Source of the DNA: Leeia aquatica
Lineage (GTDB): Bacteria > Pseudomonadota > Gammaproteobacteria > Burkholderiales > Leeiaceae
DNA length: 64,000 nt
Assembly: GCF_012641365.1 (NCBI RefSeq)
Contig: NZ_JABAIM010000002.1
Span: 310,001-374,000 of the forward strand
Reading direction: 5' to 3'
Both the position numbers and the translations under genes were made by a program. This document shows, one piece after another, positions 7,932 through 16,127 of this stretch (the stretch's first letter is position 1; each line of letters starts with the position of its first letter). The notes beneath the pieces were generated by a model, which had not been told where the DNA came from, did no database searches, and worked only from the letters and a program-made list of their open reading frames with translations.

Positions 7932-8576
7932 TTACGCTGCAACCGTGAAACGGCGCTGTAGGTGACGGCCTTGCTCGATCTCGTCGACCATGGCGACAGC
8001 CAGATCAGCCGTGGTGATGGTGGCCGGTTGGCCGTTGACCATGGGCCACATGTCATCGCCACCCAGGCGGTAGTTCCCGCTGCGCTCACCCGGTACCAGC
8101 AGCGGTGGCGGCGACACAAAGCTCCAGTCCAGCCCGGTTTCAGCCGGCAACCAGCGCAGCACTTCACGCGCTGCGGATGCACCCGCCTTGTATTCTGCCG
8201 GGAAGGCATCGGTGTCAATAAACTGCACGCCCGGTGCCACATACAGGCTGCCTGCGCCACCTACAATCAACACGCGCTTGATACCGGCCTGCTTGATACC
8301 GGCGAGGATGGCACGGCTGCCTTGCAGGAACAGGTCATACAAGGCCGCCTCAGCCCAGCCGGGATTGAATGCACTGATCACCGCATCGTGCCCGGTGACG
8401 GCTTGCGCCACTTGCGCCGCATCATAGACATCGGCCTTGACCACCGTCAGCCCGGCCTGGGCTTGCAGCTTTTCCGGCTGGCGGGCCAGCACGGTCACTT
8501 GATGGCCGCGTTGCAGCAGCTCCTGCAGCAGCGGGGTGCCTACATAACCGGTTGCGCCAATCAGTGCGATCTTCAT
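7932..8576 (-). CDS. NAD(P)-binding oxidoreductase (atypical SDR, YwnB-like)
   Basis: A 214-residue atypical SDR/NmrA-like protein. The N-terminal GATGYVG (8-14) binds the dinucleotide, followed by DVYDAAQVAQAVTGHDAVISA, typical of the NAD(P)H-binding group. There is no classical YxxxK motif; these proteins often act as flavin or NADPH-dependent reductases or as redox sensors. It is divergent from the LysR gene at 8693, which probably regulates it in response to an electrophile or quinone. Confidence 0.85.
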   Translation of the reverse strand: MKIALIGATGYVGTPLLQELLQRGHQVTVLARQPEKLQAQAGLTVVKADVYDAAQVAQAVTGHDAVISAFNPGWAEAALYDLFLQGSRAILAGIKQAGIKRVLIVGGAGSLYVAPGVQFIDTDAFPAEYKAGASAAREVLRWLPAETGLDWSFVSPPPLLVPGERSGNYRLGGDDMWPMVNGQPATITTADLAVAMVDEIEQGRHLQRRFTVAA

Positions 8577-8692
8577 TTAGGTAACTCCTGTGTGGGTAGA
8601 AAGTGATGCCAGTATGAACTTTGATTTTCTTTATGATAATTCCCTATTATTCGCTATTATTAATAAGTAAAACTTAACAATAGGTGCGGATC

Positions 8693-9610
8693 ATGGATAG
8701 GCTGAGGCAGATGGCCGTGTTTGCTGAAGTCATGCAGGCGGGCTCATTCTCGGCGGCAGCCCGTCGACTCGATATGACGCCTTCAGCGGTCAGCCAGCAC
8801 ATCCGCCAGCTGGAACAGTCGCTTGGGCTGGTCTTACTGCACCGCTCTACGCGCCGACTGGCAGCCACCGAAGCGGGAAGCCGCTTTTACGAAGGCTGTG
8901 CCGAGATGGTGGCCGCGGCCCGCCGGGCAGAGCAGGCGCTGCATCTGCTGCGTGATGAGCCAGAAGGGGAGCTGAGGCTGGCGGCCCCGATTGACTTTGG
9001 CGGTTTGCTGGCTCAGGCGCTCGCCCCCTTGCGCCGCTTCCCGCGTCTTTCCGTGCAGCTCTTGCTGGACGACCGGCGGGTAGACCTGATCGAAGAGCGT
9101 GTTGATGTTGCCATCCGGGTCGGCTCACAGCCCGACTCCAATCAGGTGGCACGCCCTTTGGGAGTGATACCCCGTCAACTGTGTGCCGCACCGGCTTATC
9201 TGGCCTCGCATGGCATGCCCCAGCATCCGCAAGACCTGCTGGCCCACGATTGGCTGTGCCGACCCGGCGGCGAGTGGCTAGAGTTAAGCGGCCCATCAGG
9301 TCAACTGGAGCGCCTGCGAGTAGAGGGCCGCGCCCGGGCCAATCAAGTCAGCACACTGCATGCACTGTGCATTGCAGGCTGGGGGATCCATATTGGCGTG
9401 GGCTTCAGCGACCGGCAAGCGCTGGCGGAAGGTCGCCTGCTCGCCATCCTGCCAGACTGGCACCTGTCCGGAATGCCAGCCCACGCCGTCACCTTGCGCC
9501 GCGATGCACAGCCTGCCAAGGTGCGCCATACACTAGACATTTTGACCGGGTTCTTTCGTCAGGCCGATTACGTATTATCCAGCTCGTTTTCTCTGCACAC
9601 TGAGGTCTGA
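8693..9610 (+). CDS. LysR family transcriptional regulator
   Basis: A 305-residue LysR protein opening MDRLRQMAVFAEV, with HTH SFSAAARRLDMTPSAVSQHIRQLE (about 17-40) and an effector domain from about 87. It is of the CrgA/AaeR-like type. GTG at 8684 would add three residues; ATG at 8693 is the conventional start. The divergent region 8577-8692 is AT-rich with two CTATTAT direct repeats (near 8643 and 8653), plausible promoter elements. Likely target is the oxidoreductase at 7932-8576. Confidence 0.9.
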   Translation: MDRLRQMAVFAEVMQAGSFSAAARRLDMTPSAVSQHIRQLEQSLGLVLLHRSTRRLAATEAGSRFYEGCAEMVAAARRAEQALHLLRDEPEGELRLAAPIDFGGLLAQALAPLRRFPRLSVQLLLDDRRVDLIEERVDVAIRVGSQPDSNQVARPLGVIPRQLCAAPAYLASHGMPQHPQDLLAHDWLCRPGGEWLELSGPSGQLERLRVEGRARANQVSTLHALCIAGWGIHIGVGFSDRQALAEGRLLAILPDWHLSGMPAHAVTLRRDAQPAKVRHTLDILTGFFRQADYVLSSSFSLHTEV

Positions 9611-9611
9611 C

Positions 9612-10067
9612 ATGCTGCATGAGCTAATCCACCGCCTGACCGGCCATGAGCTGCAAGCAGAAGACGTGCAACACATTGTCGCCGTGGTGGACGCGGCCCC
9701 ATCCCAGCATCGCTATGCATGGGCGACTGAGGTCAAAGATGCCAGACTCGCCGCACTACTGGAGCAGCTGACGGACTACCTGGCCATCGCCACGCAACTG
9801 GACGAGCTCCATGAACAACTGTGCGACTGGATAGAGCTACTGCCCCCCTTCCCGCCCAAAAATGCAGATGTCGCCCCACGCTACTTCCGCTGGTTGCAGG
9901 ATGAGATTCGACACACCCCCGGCAGGGGCGGTCAGGTCCTGCTGCAGATTCACCGACCCTGGACCACGGATTGGTGCACCACGGTCGTACATCGTGCGGA
10001 TGCCGCGCAAATTGTTGCGCTGTCCAGCCAGCAAGGCTGGCGTTTTCATGCCCCAGCCACTGCCTGA
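9612..10067 (+). CDS. Hypothetical protein, 151 residues
   Basis: A soluble protein with a helical N-terminal half (LHELIHRLTGHELQAEDV) and a mixed C-terminal half. No known domain is recognised. It starts one base after the LysR stop, so it is translated from the same message. Its last 22 bases overlap, antisense, the end of a LysE gene. The PPFPPKNADVAPRYFRWL segment is distinctive and could seed a family search. Confidence 0.6.
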   Translation: MLHELIHRLTGHELQAEDVQHIVAVVDAAPSQHRYAWATEVKDARLAALLEQLTDYLAIATQLDELHEQLCDWIELLPPFPPKNADVAPRYFRWLQDEIRHTPGRGGQVLLQIHRPWTTDWCTTVVHRADAAQIVALSSQQGWRFHAPATA

Positions 10068-10693
10068 GCCACCGCCCAGATCAACTTGAGCCCCAACAGG
10101 ATGAACAAGGCACTGCACACCCGGTCCAGCCCCCGCTGCACGCTGAGGTAGCGGCGCTGTAGTTCCGGGTGAGAGAACACTGTCGCCTGCAGCTGGTAAA
10201 TGGTCAGCGAAATGCAGGCCACCGTCGCCACACTTGACCAACGCAACCAGAGGGGAATCTCGGGCGTGAACAAGGCGCCGAACATACCGGCAAAGAAAAC
10301 CAGTGCCTGCGGATTGGTCAGGCAGGTACTGACACCCCGCCAGTAGGCACGCCATAGATCAGTAGCCTCCGGCATAGCACCCGGTGAGCGCGGCGTTTGG
10401 GCGACGCTCGGTGCCCGCAGGATACGCCAGCCTACCCGCGCCAGCCACAGCCCTCCGACTGCCTGTAGCCCCCACATCAGCCAGGGCCAGCGTGAAATCA
10501 ATACGCCCACCCCCGCTGCCGCCAGAGCGGCCCAGGTCATCGAGCCTGTCGTAATCCCCAGTGCGGTCAGCATGCCATACCGCCGCCCCTCTACCACCGC
10601 CGCCCGGCTCACCAGCAACGCATTTGGTCCCGGACTGATCGCAAGCGGGAAGTAGAGCCCTGCAACCGTCAGCAAAAAACCTGCCACACTCAT
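10046..10693 (-). CDS. LysE/RhtB family exporter
   Basis: A 215-residue inner-membrane transporter of the LysE superfamily with six likely helices and the signature SPGPNALLVSRAAVVEGRR (about 21-39). It exports amino acids, homoserine lactones or related small metabolites. ATG at 10693 has GGAGG four bases upstream, so it is preferred over TTG at 10717. It is the second of two tandem LysE genes separated by 20 bases. Confidence 0.9.
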   Translation of the reverse strand: MSVAGFLLTVAGLYFPLAISPGPNALLVSRAAVVEGRRYGMLTALGITTGSMTWAALAAAGVGVLISRWPWLMWGLQAVGGLWLARVGWRILRAPSVAQTPRSPGAMPEATDLWRAYWRGVSTCLTNPQALVFFAGMFGALFTPEIPLWLRWSSVATVACISLTIYQLQATVFSHPELQRRYLSVQRGLDRVCSALFILLGLKLIWAVAQAVAGA

Positions 10694-10713
10694 ACCGCCT
10701 CCAAACGTCACAA

Positions 10714-11346
10714 TCAAGCAGCCAGCCCTTGCAGCAGCAAGCGCCCGCCCAACAGCAGGAACACGACACCACAGACCCCATCCAGATAGCGCTGTGAGGC
10801 CTGGTACCGGCGTTGCAATGGCGGGAAGGCAAACAGCGCGGCCTGCCCCAGGTAGCCCACCAGTGCGATGCCCACAACGGTCAGTACGCTGGCCAGACGT
10901 AGCAGCGGCGATACCTCTGCCGTGAACAAGGCACCAAACAGGCTGCTGAAAAACACCAGCGCCTGCGGATTGGTCATGCAGGTCGCCAACCCACGCCAGT
11001 AGGCTCGCTGCGCAGGTGCCGTTTCATGTCCATCACCGTTCACCTCCTGCGCAGGACGTTGCACACTGCGCACCAGCGCAACACCCATCCAGCCCAGATA
11101 CGCCCCCCCGGCACACTGCAAGGCCGCGATCACCCCTGGCCATTGCCCCAGCATGACGCCGACGCCTGCCGCAGCCAGCGCAGACCACAGGAAGGCACCA
11201 GTGGTGATGCCTAATGCAGCCTGCATGCCCGTATGACGCCCCTCCACCATCGAGGCACGACTGACCAACAGCGCACAAGGCCCCGGGCTCAATACCAGTG
11301 GGGTGTACATGGCTGCAACCGTTCCCAGAAACACACTACTGTTCAT
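10714..11346 (-). CDS. LysE/RhtB family exporter (tandem paralogue)
   Basis: A 210-residue paralogue of the LysE protein downstream: both share SPGP-ALLVSRA, ALGITTG, TNPQALVFF and the C-terminal LQRRY-S-R-LD-VC pattern. GGAG lies six bases before ATG 11346. The pair may have arisen by tandem duplication and could form a hetero-oligomeric exporter or widen substrate range. It is divergent from a LysR gene at 11460, a layout like the LysR-controlled amino-acid exporter argO. Confidence 0.9.
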   Translation of the reverse strand: MNSSVFLGTVAAMYTPLVLSPGPCALLVSRASMVEGRHTGMQAALGITTGAFLWSALAAAGVGVMLGQWPGVIAALQCAGGAYLGWMGVALVRSVQRPAQEVNGDGHETAPAQRAYWRGLATCMTNPQALVFFSSLFGALFTAEVSPLLRLASVLTVVGIALVGYLGQAALFAFPPLQRRYQASQRYLDGVCGVVFLLLGGRLLLQGLAA

Positions 11347-11459
11347 GCTGCGCTCCATCATGTCGGTGATGGCATTGTCGAGATGTTCCGGCTGTCTTCC
11401 CTACCGAAATGGGTTATATTTCAGACTTAAACATTACTTTTTTCGATGGCCAAGGCTGC

Positions 11460-12380
11460 ATGTCTGACATCAAACTCAATCAGCTCGCGGTACTGGTGGC
11501 GGTGGCCGAACAGGGCAGCTTCAGTCAAGCGGCAGTAGAACTGGGCTGCACCCAGTCGCGAATCAGCCACGCCTTGGCCGAGCTGGAGCGAGCGGTTGGC
11601 TGCCGCCTGCTGCAGCGCAGCCGTCGTGGCAGCAGCCTCACCATAGCGGGTCAGCAAGTCTGCCAGCAGGCCCGGCATATCCTTCAGCTGGTCGACAACA
11701 TCGTTCCGTCGCTGCAGCAACCCGATGGGGTAACAGGCCGTATCAGCATTGCCAGCTTTCGCAGCATTGCAACCCATGTGCTGCCCACGGTGCTGACTTA
11801 TCTGGCCCGTACCCATCCGGCGCTGGAGGTGGAGCTGCTGGATGGCTGCAAGGATTCGCATGAGGTGAATGATGCGGTTTGCAGTGGCAAAGCCACCCTG
11901 GGCATCAGCAGCTTCCAGTTGCCTGACACCCTGTTTCAGGCCCCTTTTCTGCACGACGAATTCATGCTGGTCTACCCCGCCAGCCTGAACGCCACCCAAG
12001 CCCAGCCGCTGATGCAAACCGGCCAGTTGCCCTATATCGAAGCAGGCAACGCCGCCCGCCAGGTGGTGCTGACCCACATGCAGCAGCAGGGGTGGCCCCT
12101 GCAGCCGGCCCGCACGCTCAACAGTGATGGCAGTATTCTCGCCCTGGTGTCGCAAGGGCTGGGCTTCAGCATCCTGCCGCAACTGGCGCTGTACCCGTTG
12201 CCGGAAGGGGTACGGCAACACCCGCTGCCTCGCCCGCTGTTTCGCCCGCTGCAACTCATCCTGCAGCACCCAAGCTGGCACCTGCCGACGCTACAAGCAG
12301 TGGTGCGCACCCTGCGCAACCGCGCGCTGCTGGCCCGGCTGGCGGTATTTCGCAACCACATCCTTCACTTTCGGGACTGA
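11460..12380 (+). CDS. LysR family transcriptional regulator
   Basis: A 306-residue LysR regulator; HTH FSQAAVELGCTQSRISHALAELE (about 21-43), effector domain from about 90 (GRISIASFRSIATHVLPTVL). ATG 11460 is used, as the upstream in-frame Met at 11409 adds residues not typical of LysR. The 113-base divergent gap to the tandem LysE exporters suggests it controls them, sensing an exported metabolite. Confidence 0.9.
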   Translation: MSDIKLNQLAVLVAVAEQGSFSQAAVELGCTQSRISHALAELERAVGCRLLQRSRRGSSLTIAGQQVCQQARHILQLVDNIVPSLQQPDGVTGRISIASFRSIATHVLPTVLTYLARTHPALEVELLDGCKDSHEVNDAVCSGKATLGISSFQLPDTLFQAPFLHDEFMLVYPASLNATQAQPLMQTGQLPYIEAGNAARQVVLTHMQQQGWPLQPARTLNSDGSILALVSQGLGFSILPQLALYPLPEGVRQHPLPRPLFRPLQLILQHPSWHLPTLQAVVRTLRNRALLARLAVFRNHILHFRD

Positions 12381-12439
12381 GTCACAGCGCTGATCATCAG
12401 CCTCACTCGCAGGGCCAATAGCGTCGGCAGGAAACGGCT

Positions 12440-12472
12440 AAAAAGCCAGCCTGCTGGCAGCAGCAGGCTGGC
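12440..12472 (-). terminator. Rho-independent terminator of the carbonic anhydrase gene
   Basis: Read on the minus strand, GCCAGCCTGCTG and CAGCAGGCTGGC (12461-12472 and 12445-12456) form a perfect 12-bp stem with a 4-base loop, followed immediately by TTTTT. It lies 58 bases after the stop of the gene ending at 12530. A textbook intrinsic terminator. Confidence 0.9.
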
Positions 12473-12529
12473 GGTATCCCTCAACTTGCGTCCAGAAAAG
12501 CCCCAATAGGGCGCAAGCAGCCGTGTGGC

Positions 12530-13384
12530 TTACTTGATTTCGGAGAGCAAGCCGGGGTCGGTCACCAGATTGCGCACACCATGGGCATGGTCCTCCTTGA
12601 AGACATTGCCCTGACACCACTTGCCCACACTCGATGCATTCACCTTGATGATGTTCGGGCGCACGCTCCACGATACCTGCAAAGGCGAACCTTTCTCGTT
12701 GTAAGCAGGTCCGGTGGTCGAGCCAGCATACTGCACAGGCCGACCGGTATCCCCTGGGATATTCAGCGCCTGCTGGTAACCGTTGCGCATGCCCACCTCA
12801 ACCAGCCTGCCGAAGTCTGCAGCCTTGTCATCGTTGACCAGCACCAGCACCTGTGCCTCCACTCGCAGCTGCGGGTTGGAAATGCTCTCGCTCAGGCAGG
12901 CGCCCAAGGTCGGGCCGGCCATGACCTGCGCCGTCGAATGCACATAGTGCACCTCAATGGTACTCCCGGCATTGAGTCCTCCATGCTCACTGGTGCACAC
13001 ATCCGTATCAAGAGGGCGGGCCTCCGCAGGAGACAGGGTGCCGCTGTACACATAGCCGGTATGAAAACCCTGACCATTCCCATTGCCAGCATAGGTCGTA
13101 TACTCGCCACCTTTATGCTCCGCATTGGCATGAAAATGGATATTGCACAGATTCATGGCCTGATAGGCGGGTGCGCTTGAGAACTGCCGCGCATTGTTGC
13201 CCGCACGTGAGGCGATGTCGCGGGGGGATTGCGGACCAAACCCCTTGCCTTCGGTGGCTCGAATCAAGGCCGCATTCTGAGCCTTGATCACCTCATCGCT
13301 GACCGCTTCCATGCCCCCAGAGGCCAGTGCGCTCTGTACCGTACACAGCGGCAGCAGCAGCCATAAGAATTGCTTCGATTTCAT
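12530..13384 (-). CDS. Delta-class carbonic anhydrase, secreted
   Basis: A 284-residue protein with a clear signal peptide (positively charged start, LLLPLC core, cleavage after ALA near residue 21). The mature part carries NLCNIHFHANAEHKGGEY, followed by HTGYVYSG and EVHYVHS, which match the zinc-site His pattern of the diatom delta-class (TWCA1-like) carbonic anhydrases also found in some proteobacteria. Cys residues (NLC, DVC, LGAC, KWC) suggest disulphides in the periplasm. It would interconvert CO2 and bicarbonate outside the inner membrane. The start at 13384 gives a standard signal peptide; 13402 is six codons longer. It is monocistronic with its own terminator. Confidence 0.8.
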   Translation of the reverse strand: MKSKQFLWLLLPLCTVQSALASGGMEAVSDEVIKAQNAALIRATEGKGFGPQSPRDIASRAGNNARQFSSAPAYQAMNLCNIHFHANAEHKGGEYTTYAGNGNGQGFHTGYVYSGTLSPAEARPLDTDVCTSEHGGLNAGSTIEVHYVHSTAQVMAGPTLGACLSESISNPQLRVEAQVLVLVNDDKAADFGRLVEVGMRNGYQQALNIPGDTGRPVQYAGSTTGPAYNEKGSPLQVSWSVRPNIIKVNASSVGKWCQGNVFKEDHAHGVRNLVTDPGLLSEIK

Positions 13385-13524
13385 CCTGATCTCCCTGTCC
13401 ATGACGTTAGCCCCTCAAGCAGAAGGTAAAACCAGTATAGAAAGCCCGGGCAAAACCCCAAGTTGACCAGTCCAACTGGACAGTAGGAGGCTTCCTGCAG
13501 GAATGGGGAGCACTTCCGCATGGA

Positions 13525-13572
13525 ACAAAGCCACACGGGCCGCTGCAAGTGCAGTGGCCCGTGTGGCTTTGT
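13525..13572. terminator. Long perfect hairpin after the aminopeptidase P gene
   Basis: ACAAAGCCACACGGGCC (13525-13541) pairs over all 17 bases with 13556-13572. The 14-base loop contains CTGC/GCAG, which can extend the stem. A-rich and T-rich ends lie within the stem, so it can work in either direction. It lies 17 bases beyond the stop at 13589. Confidence 0.8.
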
Positions 13573-13588
13573 CAGGGTGATGACCTGA

Positions 13589-15397
13589 TCAGATGGGCTG
13601 CGTGTTGCGCTCCAGCCAGGCCAAGGCATCCCCCTGCAGCAAGGGGCTAAGCCGACGGCGTACTTCGGCGTGGTAGCCATTGAGCCAGGCCCGTTCATCG
13701 GCACGCAGCAGGTCAAGTACGATGCAGCGGGTATCAATCGGGCACAAGGTCAGGGTTTCAAACTTGAGAAAGGTGCCGAACGCGTTGGTTTCCGCGGGAA
13801 CCGCCATCGCCAGGTTCTCGATACGGATGCCCCACTGTCCCGGGCGGTAGAAAGCAGGTTCAATGGAGGTGACCATACCGATTTCCATTGCCGTGTGCGC
13901 TTCGGCAGCCATATTGCAGGAAATACCTTGCGGGCCTTCATGCACATTGAGGAAATAGCCGACACCATGGCCGGTACCGTGCGCAAAATTGCGGCCCGTA
14001 GCCCATAACGGTGCGCGGGCGATGGCATCGAGCATTGGGCCACGGATGCCTTTGGGGAATTGCGCCATGGAGAGGGCCATGGTGGCTTTCAGCACCAGGG
14101 TGTAGTCCTCTTTTTGCGCATCGCTCACCTGCCCGATCGGCACCACGCGGGTAATGTCCGTGGTCCCGTTCAGGTACTGTCCGCCCGAGTCAATCAGCAG
14201 CAAACCATTGCCTTCAATCACCGCGTGCGCATTGGCGGTGGCCCGATAATGCGGGGAGGCGCCATTGGCATTGAAACCGGCAATAGTGGAGAAGCTGGTG
14301 CCCTTGTAATGCGGTCGCCGTGCCCGGGCAGCCGTCAGATGCTCATCAATGGTCAGCTCGGTGATGCGCTGCTGGCCTTGCGCCTGTTCAAACCAGGCAA
14401 AGAACTCACACAGAGCTGCCCCATCCTGCTCCATGGCCTGTCGGATATTGGCCGCCTCAGCCTCGCTCTTTTGCGATTTGGTAAACACCGTGGGGTTGAT
14501 CTGCTCGACCACCTTCACGGTAGCAGGCACCCGCTGACGCATGCCGTGGCTGATGCGGCGCGGGTCCAGCAGCAGGGTGCTGCCTGCAGGCAAGGCCGCC
14601 AGCGTATCAGGAGCAGTGTAGTAAGGGGCCACAGATACCGCATCCTGCTGCAAGCGCTGCAGCAGCGCGTCATCCAGCTTGCCCGGCTGCACAAACAAGG
14701 TCGCCCCTTCATGGCTGACCAGCGCATGCGCAACAAACACCGGATTGTGCGCCACGTCCGCACCGCGCAGGTTGAACAGCCAGGCGATGTCGTCCAGGGT
14801 CGAAATCCAGTGCCATTGCGTACCAGCTTGCTGCATGCGCTCGCGCAAGCCTGCCAGCTTTTCTGCACGGCTGCGCCCGGCAAACGGCATCTCATGCTCG
14901 TAGACCGGCGCATCCGGCAAGGCCGGACGATCTGACCAGACAGTCTGCAGCAGATCCAGGTCCGTGCGCAGGCAGACCCCCACCCGTTGCAAGGCGGCCT
15001 GCAGCCGCAGGACGCTGTCCACGCCCATCACCTCCCCATCCACCGCCAGCACAGCGCCTGGCTTCAAGGTTTCGCACAACCACTGTTCGTGGGTCGGCTG
15101 TGCCGAGGATTGCACCTTCATCAGCTCAATTCCGCTGCCCGCCAGCTCGCGCTCCGCCATGGCCCAATAGCGGTTATCGGTCCACAAGCCTGCAAAGTCC
15201 TGGGTCACGATCAAGGTTGCTGCCGAACCGGTAAAGCCGGACACCCAGACACGGCCTTGCCAGCGTTCGGGCAGGTATTCAGAAAGGTGCGGGTCAGACG
15301 TCGGGATCATGACGGCGGTCACACCCTGCTGCTGCATGGCGCTGCGCAGGTCCGCGACACGCTGGCGGGATAATTCGGGGGTCAAGGTTAACGGCAT
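13589..15397 (-). CDS. Xaa-Pro aminopeptidase (aminopeptidase P, M24B, long form)
   Basis: A 602-residue three-domain aminopeptidase P, the length of the cytosolic eukaryote-like form rather than the 440-residue E. coli PepP. Two creatinase-like N-terminal domains (about 1-310) precede the pita-bread catalytic domain. Metal ligands are visible in order: LIDSGGQY, GTTDITR, FAHGTGHGVG, TSIEPAFY and IRIENL. It removes N-terminal residues before proline during peptide turnover. The C-terminal LPID-like segment (CPIDTRCI) and tail are typical of the long form. It stands alone, with a strong terminator downstream. Confidence 0.93.
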   Translation of the reverse strand: MPLTLTPELSRQRVADLRSAMQQQGVTAVMIPTSDPHLSEYLPERWQGRVWVSGFTGSAATLIVTQDFAGLWTDNRYWAMAERELAGSGIELMKVQSSAQPTHEQWLCETLKPGAVLAVDGEVMGVDSVLRLQAALQRVGVCLRTDLDLLQTVWSDRPALPDAPVYEHEMPFAGRSRAEKLAGLRERMQQAGTQWHWISTLDDIAWLFNLRGADVAHNPVFVAHALVSHEGATLFVQPGKLDDALLQRLQQDAVSVAPYYTAPDTLAALPAGSTLLLDPRRISHGMRQRVPATVKVVEQINPTVFTKSQKSEAEAANIRQAMEQDGAALCEFFAWFEQAQGQQRITELTIDEHLTAARARRPHYKGTSFSTIAGFNANGASPHYRATANAHAVIEGNGLLLIDSGGQYLNGTTDITRVVPIGQVSDAQKEDYTLVLKATMALSMAQFPKGIRGPMLDAIARAPLWATGRNFAHGTGHGVGYFLNVHEGPQGISCNMAAEAHTAMEIGMVTSIEPAFYRPGQWGIRIENLAMAVPAETNAFGTFLKFETLTLCPIDTRCIVLDLLRADERAWLNGYHAEVRRRLSPLLQGDALAWLERNTQPI

Positions 15398-15459
15398 GTT
15401 GCAGGCTCCAATCGCGTTTTTGTCGTGGCCAGTCGGGCTGGCGGGTTGATTGTACCCAA

Positions 15460-15990
15460 TCAGCCTGCCCCATTCGAGGGTAAACGCTGGCAGGCCCTGT
15501 CCACCGGACAGGTCTCACCACACAAAGCTTCGTCACAAAAGCGACAGCGCTGGTAAGACACCAGCTCGCTGGTGGTGTGGCGTTGCAGCAAGGCCGCTGC
15601 CAGCGGCTGGGCCGCCAGCAGCAAGGGTTCCAGACCCGAAAACAAGTCCGTCAACACCTGCCGCCGGATGGCCAGTAGACGGTCCGCTTCGGCCACGCCC
15701 GCCTCGGTCAGCACCAGCCCGACGAAGCGCCGGTTGGCTTGTGGAGTACGCTGCAGCAACCCTTCGCCAGACAAGCGGTCAGCAATCCGCACTGCAGCCG
15801 AATGGGTGACCCCCAGAACGGATGCCAGCCAGCCTACCGTGAACTGGTCGCAATGCCGTACCGAGAACAGGGTTGCAATCTCGGTCATCGGGCGTTCCGT
15901 CGCCTTGGCCAAGGCGGCCTCCTGCACATCGCGCAGCAGATCACCCAATGCGGCCAGCTGATTACTGGCGGCTTCGATACTGATCTCCAT
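15460..15990 (-). CDS. MarR family regulator with Cys-rich C-terminus
   Basis: A 176-residue winged-helix regulator: helices and wing at about 45-105 (WLASVLGVTHSAAVRIADRLSGEGLLQR), then a dimerisation helix. The C-terminus carries five Cys in CRFCDEALCGETCPVDRAC, which could bind metal or sense oxidants; this is inference. AGGAGG lies seven bases before ATG 15990. It is divergent from an MFS transporter and the gap holds a 46-bp palindrome (16033-16078), very likely its operator. It probably represses both itself and the transporter. Confidence 0.85.
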   Translation of the reverse strand: MEISIEAASNQLAALGDLLRDVQEAALAKATERPMTEIATLFSVRHCDQFTVGWLASVLGVTHSAAVRIADRLSGEGLLQRTPQANRRFVGLVLTEAGVAEADRLLAIRRQVLTDLFSGLEPLLLAAQPLAAALLQRHTTSELVSYQRCRFCDEALCGETCPVDRACQRLPSNGAG

Positions 15991-16032
15991 GTTTCAACCT
16001 CCTGCTAGATGGCCCTATTGTATCAGCTAGCC

Positions 16033-16078
16033 GTTTAACGTATGATTTATTCACATATGAATCAATCATACGTTAAAC
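16033..16078. promoter_or_regulatory. 46-bp near-perfect palindrome, MarR operator
   Basis: GTTTAACGTATGATT (16033-16047) is repeated inverted and without mismatch at 16064-16078. Inside, ATTCA (16049-16053) and TGAAT (16058-16062) share the same centre (16055.5), leaving only two mismatched pairs in 46 bases. The length suggests two overlapping dimer sites. It lies midway between the MarR and MFS genes. Confidence 0.85.
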
Positions 16079-16127
16079 CTAAAGCCATGACGGCATGAAA
16101 CCGCCTGGCTCACATCAGGAACGGCCC

